A stretch of DNA of 6,543 nt from Desulfobacterales bacterium (GTDB lineage: Bacteria; Desulfobacterota; Desulfobacteria; Desulfobacterales; JAUCGF01): assembly GCA_029940345.1 (NCBI GenBank), contig JAOZRC010000310.1, positions 1-6,543 of the forward strand. Direction: 5' to 3'. Below, one piece after another: positions 1-6,086 of the stretch. The notes under the pieces were generated by a model. It was not told the origin of the DNA. It worked only from the letters and a program-made list of their open reading frames with translations, and did not search any database. Positions within the stretch are counted from its first letter, which is position 1; every line of letters starts with the position of its first letter. A program made the position numbers and the translations under genes.

Positions 1-674
1 TTGTTATTTGTGGTTGGAATTACACCGGTTTTGATATTATCGCCGAACTGCGTGCTGATAAAAAAAGCAAGAAAACCCCGATTGTACTTATATCACAGTT
101 AGATGAAAAACCGGTAGATGATCCGAATTTAACGTTCATCAAAGGTGAAATTAACGCGGATGTGCTTAAAAAAGCCAATCTCGGCCAGGCATACTCCGCG
201 ATTTTGCTTTCCGATGATAACCTGGATGTCCACGTTCGGGACGCCAAAACAATCCTCGACACACTGACTATTAAGAGTCTTTATCCTGATTTATATGTGT
301 GTGTGGAATTAATCGAATCTAAAAATATCGCCCATTGCCAGTTGGCTAAGGCGGATGAAATTATTGTCGTTGGTGAAATTGCCACCAATTTGTTGGTTCA
401 GTCCGTTTTGGATCACGGCGTAACGCATCTTATTTCAGAATTGGTAAGCAATCGGTACGGGAATGAACTCTACAAAATACGAGCACCATCATTTACGCTT
501 GGCAAGACTTTTCTTGAAGTGATGTGCACCTTTAAAAAAGAGTATAATATAACATGTATGTCCGTGGAAGACAATTCTGAAGGGGTCTTTATATCTAATC
601 CCCAAGCCGATTATATAATCTGCCAAAATGATGATTTGGTGGTTATTTCAAACGAGCGTCCCCAATTTTCATAA
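1..674 (+). CDS. Potassium channel / K+ transport protein, C-terminal RCK (TrkA-N + TrkA-C) part, 5' truncated
   Basis: The reading frame is open from base 3 to the TAA at 672-674, giving 223 visible residues; the true start and any pore helices lie left of the window. The visible part opens directly with a Rossmann beta-alpha-beta motif (VICGWNYTGFDIIAEL, residues 1-16). Its GWNxxG loop replaces the classical GxGxxG and is typical of RCK_N domains in Kch-type channels. A second half with SDDNLDVHVRDAKTILDTL and a VGEIATNLLVQSVLDHG helix completes the RCK_N fold. Residues from about 140 (NRYGNELYKIRAP...) to the end match the small alpha/beta TrkA-C (RCK_C) domain. RCK domains gate K+ channels on the cytoplasmic face in response to nucleotides or ions. 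An internal GTG at 162 is not the start, because homologous sequence continues upstream. The gene is first in a same-strand series with the pspA-type genes. A soluble TrkA-like subunit is the alternative if no pore precedes it. Confidence 0.85.
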   Translation, partial: VICGWNYTGFDIIAELRADKKSKKTPIVLISQLDEKPVDDPNLTFIKGEINADVLKKANLGQAYSAILLSDDNLDVHVRDAKTILDTLTIKSLYPDLYVCVELIESKNIAHCQLAKADEIIVVGEIATNLLVQSVLDHGVTHLISELVSNRYGNELYKIRAPSFTLGKTFLEVMCTFKKEYNITCMSVEDNSEGVFISNPQADYIICQNDDLVVISNERPQFS

Positions 675-760
675 TTATCGTTTAATCAAAGATACAGCAG
701 ATAACCTATTGTTGTATCGTATGTTTTTAACGAATAACCTAAATACCAAAGGAGGTTTGC

Positions 761-1156
761 ATGTCAGAAAAATTTGAACTGGTTAAATCCTATCTTTTTG
801 AATTGGAATTGCCAATTGTGCAGGAGGATGAAGCGGAAGAACTTGTGGTCATTAGTGATGAGGAAAACGGTATAAAAAATTTTATTATTGATTGCGAAGA
901 TCCGATTCTTATCTTAGAGCAAGTTATCATGGATACACCTAAAGAACCGGGCGATTTTTTTAAACGTTTACTGCAAATAAATCGTGAGTTGGTTCATGGC
1001 GCCTTTGTGCTGGATGAGACCGCCGAGAAAATTATTTTCAGAGATACGCTCCAACTGGAGAATCTTGATCAGAATGAACTTAAAGGCTCAATCAGCTCTT
1101 TAAGTCTGGCTCTGGCTGAATTCAGCGCAGAATTGTTAAGCTATGCCGCTAAGTAG
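761..1156 (+). CDS. Small acidic YjfI/YbjN/CesT-like protein (PspA-neighbour family)
   Basis: This 131-residue acidic protein has no signal peptide or membrane segment. The ATG at 761 is preceded by a near-perfect Shine-Dalgarno AAAGGAGG (748-755) with 5 nt spacing. The order of predicted elements is an N-terminal helix (FELVKSYLFEL), beta strands (EELVVISDEE, KNFIIDCED), a central helix with DFFKRLLQINRELVHGAF (residues 65-82), a two-strand hairpin (FVLDETAEKIIFRDTL) and a long C-terminal helix. This matches the layout of type III secretion chaperone-like (CesT/Tir), YbjN and E. coli YjfI (DUF2170) proteins; the central 'FxxxLLxxN' helix is especially like YjfI. In E. coli yjfI lies directly upstream of the PspA paralogue yjfJ, the same order as here. 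I infer a small adaptor or chaperone acting with the downstream PspA. The exact family assignment is uncertain. Confidence 0.8.
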   Translation: MSEKFELVKSYLFELELPIVQEDEAEELVVISDEENGIKNFIIDCEDPILILEQVIMDTPKEPGDFFKRLLQINRELVHGAFVLDETAEKIIFRDTLQLENLDQNELKGSISSLSLALAEFSAELLSYAAK

Positions 1157-1231
1157 TATGGTTATTACGAACAGTTGCGTAACTTTATAAAGATTAAAAT
1201 TATAATTCATAGTAAATAAGGGAGGTTTTTT

Positions 1232-1939
1232 ATGTCTTTTTTTAGTCGTATTTTTAAAATGACTCAGGCTGAATCACATGCGATGCTTGATAAATTCGAA
1301 GACCCTATCAAATTAACTGAACAGGGAATTCGTGATCTTAGAAAAGATATGCAAGGAGCGATGACCAGCTTGGCAGAAGTTAAAGGAATGGCTATTCGGA
1401 CACGACGTAATGCGGATAATAAAAAGAAACAGGCGGCTGATTATGAACGTAAAGCCATGCTGCTTTTGCAAAAAATGCAAAGCGGCGCTTTAGATGCTGC
1501 TGATGCGGAACGTCTGGCAACCGAAGCATTGGCTAAAAAGGAACAGTTTTCAAATGATGCATTGCGTATTGGTGAGGAAGCCAAGCGCCATGAACAGATG
1601 GCGAACAAACTTCAAGCCAATGTGAACAAAATCAAGTCCACCGTCTCCACCTACGAAAACGAGCTGACAACCTTGAAGGCAAGGTCCAAAACCGCTAGCG
1701 CCACCAAAAAAATCAATAAGCAATTGTCCCAGATTGATTCTTCCGGAACCATTGCGATGCTTGAAAAGATGAAGGCCAAGGTTGAGGAAGATGAATCTAT
1801 CGCTATCGCTTATGGTGAATTGGGAACTCCAGACCAAAATGTTGATGATGAAATAAGTCAAGCACTTCTGTCCGGTGGATCAACGCCGGCACCATCCCAG
1901 TCTTTATTGGAGTTAAAGAAAAAAATGGGGATTGGCTGA
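1232..1939 (+). CDS. pspA: PspA/IM30 (VIPP1) family membrane-remodelling protein
   Basis: The protein has 235 residues, close to the usual 220-260 of the family. The ATG at 1232 follows AAGGGAGG (1218-1225) at 6 nt. The N-terminus MSFFSRIFKMTQAESHAMLDKFEDP is the membrane-binding amphipathic helix followed by the characteristic EDP (residues 23-25) and LTEQGIRDLRKDM. The rest is almost wholly charged heptad-rich helix (about 26-190), as expected of the ESCRT-III-like hairpin. The tail (YGELGTPDQNVDDEISQALLSGG, then SLLELKKKMGIG) resembles the YjfJ subgroup more than canonical E. coli PspA. Such proteins polymerise on the cytoplasmic face of damaged inner membrane. No pspF, pspB or pspC is present; the partners here are the YjfI-like and DUF4178 proteins, as in yjf-type loci. 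The assignment to family is firm; the subfamily is inferred from neighbours and C-terminus. Confidence 0.93.
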   Translation: MSFFSRIFKMTQAESHAMLDKFEDPIKLTEQGIRDLRKDMQGAMTSLAEVKGMAIRTRRNADNKKKQAADYERKAMLLLQKMQSGALDAADAERLATEALAKKEQFSNDALRIGEEAKRHEQMANKLQANVNKIKSTVSTYENELTTLKARSKTASATKKINKQLSQIDSSGTIAMLEKMKAKVEEDESIAIAYGELGTPDQNVDDEISQALLSGGSTPAPSQSLLELKKKMGIG

Positions 1940-1953
1940 AATAATTAGGTTGA

Positions 1954-1982
1954 CCGGATTCCCCTTTAACAGGGGAATCCGG
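1954..1982 (+). promoter_or_regulatory. Intergenic hairpin between pspA and the DUF4178 gene
   Basis: CCGGATTCCCC (1954-1964) and GGGGAATCCGG (1972-1982) form a perfect 11 bp stem, extendable to 12 bp by T1965-A1971, with a short loop. It starts 14 nt after the pspA stop and ends before the AAGGAA Shine-Dalgarno (1993-1998) of the next gene. No T-tract follows, so it does not look like an intrinsic terminator. A role in protecting the 3' end of pspA mRNA, giving unequal expression within the operon, is the likeliest reading (inference). Confidence 0.6.
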
Positions 1983-2005
1983 CAAGCCGGATAAGGAACA
2001 ACAGA

Positions 2006-2554
2006 ATGGGTTTTTTCGATTTTTTAAAAAAAGATAAAAAAAAAGAAGAAGAAACGGAACCCCAGGGCGACCTTACTCTTTCTGACATGAAAAAAGGTTT
2101 TATGGTCGATTATGATATGAAAACCTGGAAAATTGAGGCTTACGATTGTTACGATTGGGGAGACGGCAATTTATCGTATGAATGGCAACTGCGAAGCTTT
2201 GATGAAATTCTTTACCTTGAATATGAACACGATGATGAAGCGTATTGGAGTCTGAGCCGTAAAATTGCTTTTAGCCGGCTTGGACCTGAAATCAAACAAC
2301 ATATTCTCGAAACCGGAGACTCCCCGGATGAAATTGTTTACGAAGGCAAGACTTATTATTTGGAGGAAACCTCCGGAGGTCATTTTATGAAGTCATGCCA
2401 GGGAGAAGGTGCTGAAGTGCTCACTTGGAACTATGAAGATGATGACGGCAACGCTCTTCTATGTATTGAACAATGGGGTGAACGGGAGTTCGAAGCTTCA
2501 GTCGGCTTTCCGGTGCAGGAGTACCAGTTTGATAATATTCTTCCCGGAAAATAG
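2006..2554 (+). CDS. DUF4178 domain protein
   Basis: This 182-residue acidic protein starts at ATG 2006 behind AAGGAA (1993-1998). A short N-terminal amphipathic/basic segment (MGFFDFLKKDKKK) could touch membrane; it is followed by an acidic linker. From about residue 28 the sequence carries the aromatic/glycine-rich beta pattern of DUF4178: KKGFMVDYDMKTWKIEAYDCYDW, then YEWQLRS, YLEYEHDDEAYWSLSRKI, VYEGKTYYLEE and a final strand set ending FPVQEYQFDNILP. The function of DUF4178 is unknown. It is repeatedly found beside pspA-like genes and polyamine or DUF350 genes, which fits its place directly after pspA here. The gene ends with TAG only 6 nt before the start of the DHH phosphoesterase gene and in the same frame, so the two are probably translationally coupled. 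Confidence 0.85.
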   Translation: MGFFDFLKKDKKKEEETEPQGDLTLSDMKKGFMVDYDMKTWKIEAYDCYDWGDGNLSYEWQLRSFDEILYLEYEHDDEAYWSLSRKIAFSRLGPEIKQHILETGDSPDEIVYEGKTYYLEETSGGHFMKSCQGEGAEVLTWNYEDDDGNALLCIEQWGEREFEASVGFPVQEYQFDNILPGK

Positions 2555-2560
2555 ATAATT

Positions 2561-3520
2561 TTGAAATCTATTGACGTTTTCAACGGTGATGCCGATGGCT
2601 TATGCGCGCTCCATCAACTCAGGATGACAGAACCGCGCACCGCCCAATTAGTCACCGGTGTAAAGCGTGATATTCAATTGCTATCACGTATAGAAGGGAT
2701 GCATCATGCGATCGTTACGGTTCTGGATGTCTCCTTAGATAGCAACCGGCAAGGACTTTTAGCCCTTTTAACCAATCAATGCCGTGTTTTTTATGCAGAT
2801 CATCATTTTGCCGGCGATATTCCGAAAAACCATAATCTGGAAGCTCATATTGATACGCATCCTGAAACCTGTACATCATTGATAGTTGATCGGCTAATCA
2901 ATGGTAAACACCGTTTATGGTCTATAGTCGGCGCTTTCGGCGACAATTTGGTTCAAAAAGCGCGCCAAAAGGCAAAGGCGCTTACCTTAGCGACCGCACA
3001 AATCAACCAATTACAAGAATTGGGTGAATTGCTTAATTATAACGGTTATGGCGCATCAATAGCGGACCTGCATTTTGCACCCCAGATTCTCTATGAGGCG
3101 GTTCAACCGTTTGAGAATCCGTTTGATTTTTATCACCAATCCCTTATGCTTAAGCAATTAAGAACTGGTTTTGGTAGTGATATGGATAAAGCCAGGAAGA
3201 TTTCACCGATATTGGAAACGATGGTAGTACGTCTTTTCAGATTGCCGGCGGAATCTTGGTCGCGACGTATATCCGGTGTCTTTATAAACACAAAAACGCA
3301 TGAAAAACCGTCCAAGGCCCATGCGCTTGTTGTCGCCAATACTGACGGGACCGATCGGATCAGTGTACGAGCGCCGTTGAATAACAAAACCGGTGCGGAC
3401 GCTTTATGCCGTGCTTTTCCCACAGGCGGTGGCCGTACAGGAGCTGCCGGCGTCAATGCTTTGCCACCGGACTGTTTCCAGAATTTTTGTAAAGCGTTTG
3501 AAAAAGCATACGCAGTTTGA
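2561..3520 (+). CDS. DHH/DHHA1 family phosphoesterase
   Basis: The protein has 319 residues. Catalytic-type motifs occur in the usual order: NGDADG (residues 8-13) as motif I, a LDV aspartate at D56 as motif II, the name-giving DHH at 80-82, and GAFGDN (124-129) with D128. A C-terminal DHHA1 substrate-binding motif reads GGGRTGAAG (289-297). The canonical motif in RecJ/NrnA proteins is GGGHxxAAG, so the histidine is arginine here. DHH enzymes are Mn2+-dependent phosphodiesterases acting on nanoRNA, pAp, cyclic dinucleotides or single-stranded DNA; the substrate of this subgroup is not known to me. The start is TTG at 2561: motif I would be lost with later starts, and an in-frame stop lies 6 nt upstream, so no earlier start is possible. 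The Shine-Dalgarno is weak (GGAAAA about 9-12 nt upstream), suggesting translational coupling to the DUF4178 gene. Confidence 0.88.
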   Translation: MKSIDVFNGDADGLCALHQLRMTEPRTAQLVTGVKRDIQLLSRIEGMHHAIVTVLDVSLDSNRQGLLALLTNQCRVFYADHHFAGDIPKNHNLEAHIDTHPETCTSLIVDRLINGKHRLWSIVGAFGDNLVQKARQKAKALTLATAQINQLQELGELLNYNGYGASIADLHFAPQILYEAVQPFENPFDFYHQSLMLKQLRTGFGSDMDKARKISPILETMVVRLFRLPAESWSRRISGVFINTKTHEKPSKAHALVVANTDGTDRISVRAPLNNKTGADALCRAFPTGGGRTGAAGVNALPPDCFQNFCKAFEKAYAV

Positions 3521-3528
3521 ACCTTAAA

Positions 3529-3673
3529 CTAATTGGACTAAGGATTAGAAATTAAATAATTTTTACATATTAACAAAGAGGAGTGCAAGCTTCAGCTTGT
3601 ATCACGGGAAACGCAAACTGAAGTTTGCACTCCAAATGGGGAAGTTATTTAATTCGCATTCCTAATTGGACTA
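3529..3673. repeat. MITE-like intergenic element bounded by 12 bp direct repeats
   Basis: CTAATTGGACTA occurs as a perfect direct repeat at 3529-3540 and 3662-3673. Inside it lie imperfect inverted repeats, 3542-3559 against 3645-3662 (14 of 18 pairs, including a perfect 10 bp AATTAAATAA/TTATTTAATT). At the centre is the REP pair described separately. The arrangement of direct repeat, inverted repeat, palindromic core, inverted repeat, direct repeat resembles a small non-autonomous insertion with target duplication. It fills nearly all of the gap between the DHH and J-domain genes. No transposase is encoded. That it is mobile is inference. Confidence 0.6.
3580..3633. repeat. Inverted pair of REP hairpins (BIME-like)
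   Basis: GGAGTGCAAGCTTCAGCTTG (3580-3599) and the complement of 3614-3633 (GGAGTGCAAACTTCAGTTTG) match at 18 of 20 positions and point towards each other across a 14 nt spacer. Each arm is itself a small hairpin with a 4 nt loop: CAAGC/GCTTG (3586-3599) and CAAAC/GTTTG (3614-3627). The two differences between arms are a compensating pair (G-C to A-T) within the mini-hairpin. The GGAG head plus hairpin is the layout of REP sequences mobilised by RAYT transposases. Confidence 0.75.
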
Positions 3674-3684
3674 GGGAACCATTT

Positions 3685-4524
3685 ATGGCGCCACCGACAC
3701 CGAAGGATTATTACCAAACGCTAGGCATTAGAAAGAATGCCTCCCAGAAGCAAACCAAACAGGCTTACCGTGATCTGGCCTTTCAATATCATCCGGATCG
3801 TAATAAGGAAAATCCTGCCAATGCTGAAAAAATGAAGGGTGTGAACGAAGCCTACGCGGTTTTATCTAATCCTGAAAAAAAGCGTGAATATGATGCGATG
3901 CGCCAGCAATTCGGTTCTTCAGCCCATAGTCAGTTTAGAAGCACCTACTCTGAACACGATATTTTTAAAGATTCAGATATTCAGAATATTTTTGAAGAAA
4001 TGACCAGGGCTTTCGGATTCAGGGGATTTAACGAGATATTTGGCGACTATGCTAACCAGAGTAGCCACACCGTTAGAATGAAAAAACCGGGCTCCTCAGG
4101 ATTCAGATCAATGGAAGGATTCTTTTTTTCCGGTTCGTTAAACCCCGGTTCCTTAAATCAGGAGACTTCCGATAATAATATCTTTGCCATGCCAAAGCCA
4201 GTCAGTAAACTATCCCAATATGTATTAAAGAAAATAAGTGGTATGCGATCAGCTAAAAGTGGCGTTGATATCCAGGATACGATTGAACTTAATCATGACC
4301 AGGCATTGCAAGGCGGTCCCTACGCCTATCTTTCGAAAAAAGGATCCAAAAAATTGGTGGTTAATATTCCAGCGGGGATCAGAGAAGGTCAGCGAATACG
4401 CCTTTCAAAAATGGGGGCTCCGGGTAAAGGCGGAGGTGACGCAGGTGATCTTTATCTGAAAATTCAGATTAAAAAGCCTTTTCTTCAAAAATTAAAAAGC
4501 TTTGTGGCCGCTTTGGGTAAATAG
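3685..4524 (+). CDS. J-domain (DnaJ/CbpA-like) co-chaperone, no zinc finger, short C-terminal domain
   Basis: I start this protein at ATG 3685 (279 residues) because the J domain begins a few residues later (KDYYQTLGI, from residue 7) and AGGGA lies 7 nt upstream. The longer open frame back to 3625 runs into the REP repeat. The J domain (about 7-72) has the Hsp70-stimulating HPD at 36-38 and the helix IV signature NPEKKREYD. A glycine/phenylalanine-poor linker (about 75-190) follows, with no CxxCxGxG zinc-finger motifs. Residues about 194-263 carry one compact DnaJ C-terminal beta domain: IELNHDQALQGG, then VNIPAGIREGQRIRLSKMG and GGDAGDLYLKIQI. Class B proteins such as CbpA have two such domains, so this one is shortened. 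It ends in a basic tail (KKPFLQKLKSFVAALGK). It should recruit Hsp70/DnaK to a specific client; proximity to pspA suggests PspA polymers (inference). It converges on the porin gene with 3 nt between stops. Confidence 0.9.
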   Translation: MAPPTPKDYYQTLGIRKNASQKQTKQAYRDLAFQYHPDRNKENPANAEKMKGVNEAYAVLSNPEKKREYDAMRQQFGSSAHSQFRSTYSEHDIFKDSDIQNIFEEMTRAFGFRGFNEIFGDYANQSSHTVRMKKPGSSGFRSMEGFFFSGSLNPGSLNQETSDNNIFAMPKPVSKLSQYVLKKISGMRSAKSGVDIQDTIELNHDQALQGGPYAYLSKKGSKKLVVNIPAGIREGQRIRLSKMGAPGKGGGDAGDLYLKIQIKKPFLQKLKSFVAALGK

Positions 4525-4527
4525 GGT

Positions 4528-5763
4528 TTAGTAGGTCGCCCCTATTAAACCGGCAAACCGGTTATCTGTATAATCATTATAAGCGTAATTGGAATCTTTT
4601 TTCCAATATTGATAAGCGATGCCGGCATTTAACCATTTTAAAATATTGTAATTCAGTCCGACGTTAAATTTAATATTATCATCCTCCCTGTCTTCGACGC
4701 CGTTTATTCCGGACATATTGTAATTGTCCAGACTGTAAACTCCACCGATACGAAAGGTTGCGACAGTCAAAAATGTTTGTTTGTAATCCAAACCGACGCC
4801 GGTTTCTTCAAAAAAGCGAGCCGTGTTAGCGCCTGATGATCGTAACGCTCTGAAAAAATTAAATTTAAAAGAAGAATCAGTGAATGGCATATACGTGACG
4901 GAAGTATCAGCTACAAGCATACCCGTATCTTGGTATTCAAATCCGTTGACATCGGCTTCATTATCAAACAGTACCCACTGATATCCCAAATTGATCTCTC
5001 CGTCCAATTTGGGAGTCGCATTCCAATTTACGCCGGTTATAACACTGTGCCAATTATAATCAGCATCATTATTATCATTCACATCGGATTCCGCCGGATG
5101 TGTTGTGTAATCCCTGGCACCGTAATAATAACGAATAAAGCCCCATGTGCGAGTGTGAAGCCTTGTTTCAAAGCCGGCGCCAAACTGATTATCATTATAA
5201 TTTTGGGAGTAATCCCTCTCCAGATCATATTTCTGGATATAAGAATCGTAGTATCCCAGTATTTTAAACTGATCCGAAAATTTAAAACCAAGTTTTGTTT
5301 TTAAATCGTTAATCCAGCGTTTTGTTTTGAAGCCCAGTCGAAATTGCGCCAGATCGCCATACGGGTCTTCTTTTCCTTTAAAAGTTTCATCAATGCCAAG
5401 AATGAGTCCGCCCGGAGAATTATATCGCAGTTTCATATAACCGGTGTTATTATTCCAATTATTATCGTTATTATCGGCATAGAAGGCAAAATTCCCAACA
5501 TACCCCAAGGATACGTCTCCTCTGCCCCCCATACGATAACGAAAAAGAATTCCGGGCTCAATATGAGTAATCCAATCCTCCTGGTTGGGTTCTATCTTAT
5601 TATTCCCAAGATAGATGTTATCATCATAAACACCACTAACCGTAATGCTGGGAACAATATCAATCTTACCCATTTTAATACTGCTTTCTTTTGCATGTAC
5701 ACACACAGTGCAAAGAATGAAAAAACACAGGCTACATATAACATTTAAAGATTTATTTTGCAT
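4528..5763 (-). CDS. Outer-membrane beta-barrel protein (putative porin, BBP2-like)
   Basis: The gene encodes 411 residues from ATG at 5763-5761 with AGGAG 5 nt upstream. The first 24 residues are a Sec signal peptide: MQNK, a hydrophobic core (VICSLCFFILCTVCV) and a likely cut after VHA; no lipobox fits. The mature part is rich in Asp, Asn, Tyr and Gly with alternating aromatic/polar strands separated by acidic turns (for example DVSLGYVGNFAFYADNN, KWLNAGIAYQYWKKDS), and it ends in an aromatic residue (LIGATY), as outer-membrane barrels do. The opening IVPSITVSGVYDDNIYL resembles the start of BBP2-type porins often found in exopolysaccharide or exosortase loci. The substrate is unknown. The gene lies opposite to the pspA series, and its closest strong promoter is more than 300 bp upstream, beyond the palindromic element at 5821-5969. 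Confidence 0.85.
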   Translation of the reverse strand: MQNKSLNVICSLCFFILCTVCVHAKESSIKMGKIDIVPSITVSGVYDDNIYLGNNKIEPNQEDWITHIEPGILFRYRMGGRGDVSLGYVGNFAFYADNNDNNWNNNTGYMKLRYNSPGGLILGIDETFKGKEDPYGDLAQFRLGFKTKRWINDLKTKLGFKFSDQFKILGYYDSYIQKYDLERDYSQNYNDNQFGAGFETRLHTRTWGFIRYYYGARDYTTHPAESDVNDNNDADYNWHSVITGVNWNATPKLDGEINLGYQWVLFDNEADVNGFEYQDTGMLVADTSVTYMPFTDSSFKFNFFRALRSSGANTARFFEETGVGLDYKQTFLTVATFRIGGVYSLDNYNMSGINGVEDREDDNIKFNVGLNYNILKWLNAGIAYQYWKKDSNYAYNDYTDNRFAGLIGATY

Positions 5764-5790
5764 GGCTACTCCTAACGGTGTTACAATTTA

Positions 5791-5817
5791 GCTTTTCAGG
5801 CAGAATAAGGCTTTTCA
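5791..5817. repeat. Direct repeat GCTTTTCA, two copies 19 bp apart, upstream of the porin gene
   Basis: GCTTTTCA occurs at 5791-5798 and 5810-5817 (TGAAAAGC on the coding strand of the porin gene), 28-54 nt upstream of the porin start. The spacing is near two helical turns, which would suit a regulator binding in tandem, but there is no independent support and the repeat is short. Confidence 0.3.
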
Positions 5818-5820
5818 ATT

Positions 5821-5969
5821 GAATCTACAGCTACCCACATAAGGCGGGACAGACGTAGGTTGGGTTGAGGAACAGAACTGACATCAGCCTGAATTCGTCA
5901 GGTTTCGTTCCTCAACCCGACCTACGACTACATTTATTGTCCCGGCTTATGTTGGTATCCGAATCTACA
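5821..5969. mobile_element. 131 bp palindromic MITE-like element with 9 bp direct-repeat flanks
   Basis: GAATCTACA is perfectly duplicated at 5821-5829 and 5961-5969, consistent with a 9 bp target duplication. Just inside are inverted repeats TACCCACATAAGGCGGGACA (5832-5851) and TGTCCCGGCTTATGTTGGTA (5938-5957), which pair at 18 of 20 positions. The core is a further long palindrome (5854-5926). No protein is encoded. The element sits in the presumed leader region of the porin gene, so if transcribed it would fold into a very long hairpin. Insertion as a non-autonomous element is inferred from the nested architecture. Confidence 0.7.
5854..5926. repeat. GTAG-headed REP pair forming the core of the palindromic element
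   Basis: CGTAGGTTGGGTTGAGGAAC (5854-5873) and GTTCCTCAACCCGACCTACG (5907-5926) pair at 19 of 20 positions. Pairing continues through CTGAC/GTCAG (5878-5882, 5897-5901), leaving a 14 nt loop. Read on the minus strand, the right arm is a GTAG tetranucleotide followed by its own hairpin, GTCGGGTT, loop GAGGAACG, AACCTGAC, with one G-T wobble. That is the REP pattern recognised by RAYT (TnpA_REP) enzymes. The equivalent mini-hairpin in the left arm is decayed. Confidence 0.7.
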
Positions 5970-6086
5970 CACCAAAAGGCAGCACAAATCAACTAAAACA
6001 GTATAAGATTACTAAATTAGGAAATGATTGATAAGAAAAAAAAGAAATGATGCCTTTAAACTTTGATCTCTTTAGATACTGGCCCG

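Noticed and set aside
162..674. Channel protein starting at GTG 162
   Set aside because: The same frame is open to the window edge and encodes the Rossmann motif upstream, so this is an internal codon.
701..741. Repeated ATAACCTA (701-708 and 734-741) as an operator before the YjfI-like gene
   Set aside because: Two 8 nt matches in AT-rich spacer DNA are not enough, and no convincing promoter is nearby.
1175..1206. Internal promoter before pspA (TTGCGT ... TATAAT)
   Set aside because: TATAAT (1201-1206) is a good -10, but the only -35-like hexamer is 20 bp away and poor; too weak to list.
2552..2560. TAG codon as a pyrrolysine site joining the DUF4178 and DHH genes
   Set aside because: Three of the six complete genes here end with TAG as an ordinary stop, the DUF4178 domain is complete before it, and the DHH gene has its own start position matching the family's N-terminus.
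3522..3543. Terminator after the DHH gene (CCTTA ... TAAGG)
   Set aside because: Five AT-rich base pairs around a 12 nt loop without an adjacent T-run are insufficient.
3625..3684. Longer J-protein starting at TTG 3625 (20 extra residues)
   Set aside because: The extension is read from the REP/MITE element and adds no recognisable J-domain sequence; ATG 3685 has a plausible ribosome site and sits just before the J domain.
4930..5748. Plus-strand frames at 4930-5304 and 5344-5748 and a minus-strand frame at 5079-5291
   Set aside because: They overlap the well-supported porin gene, have low-complexity Ile-rich translations and no ribosome sites; they are shadows of its Asn/Asp-rich codons.
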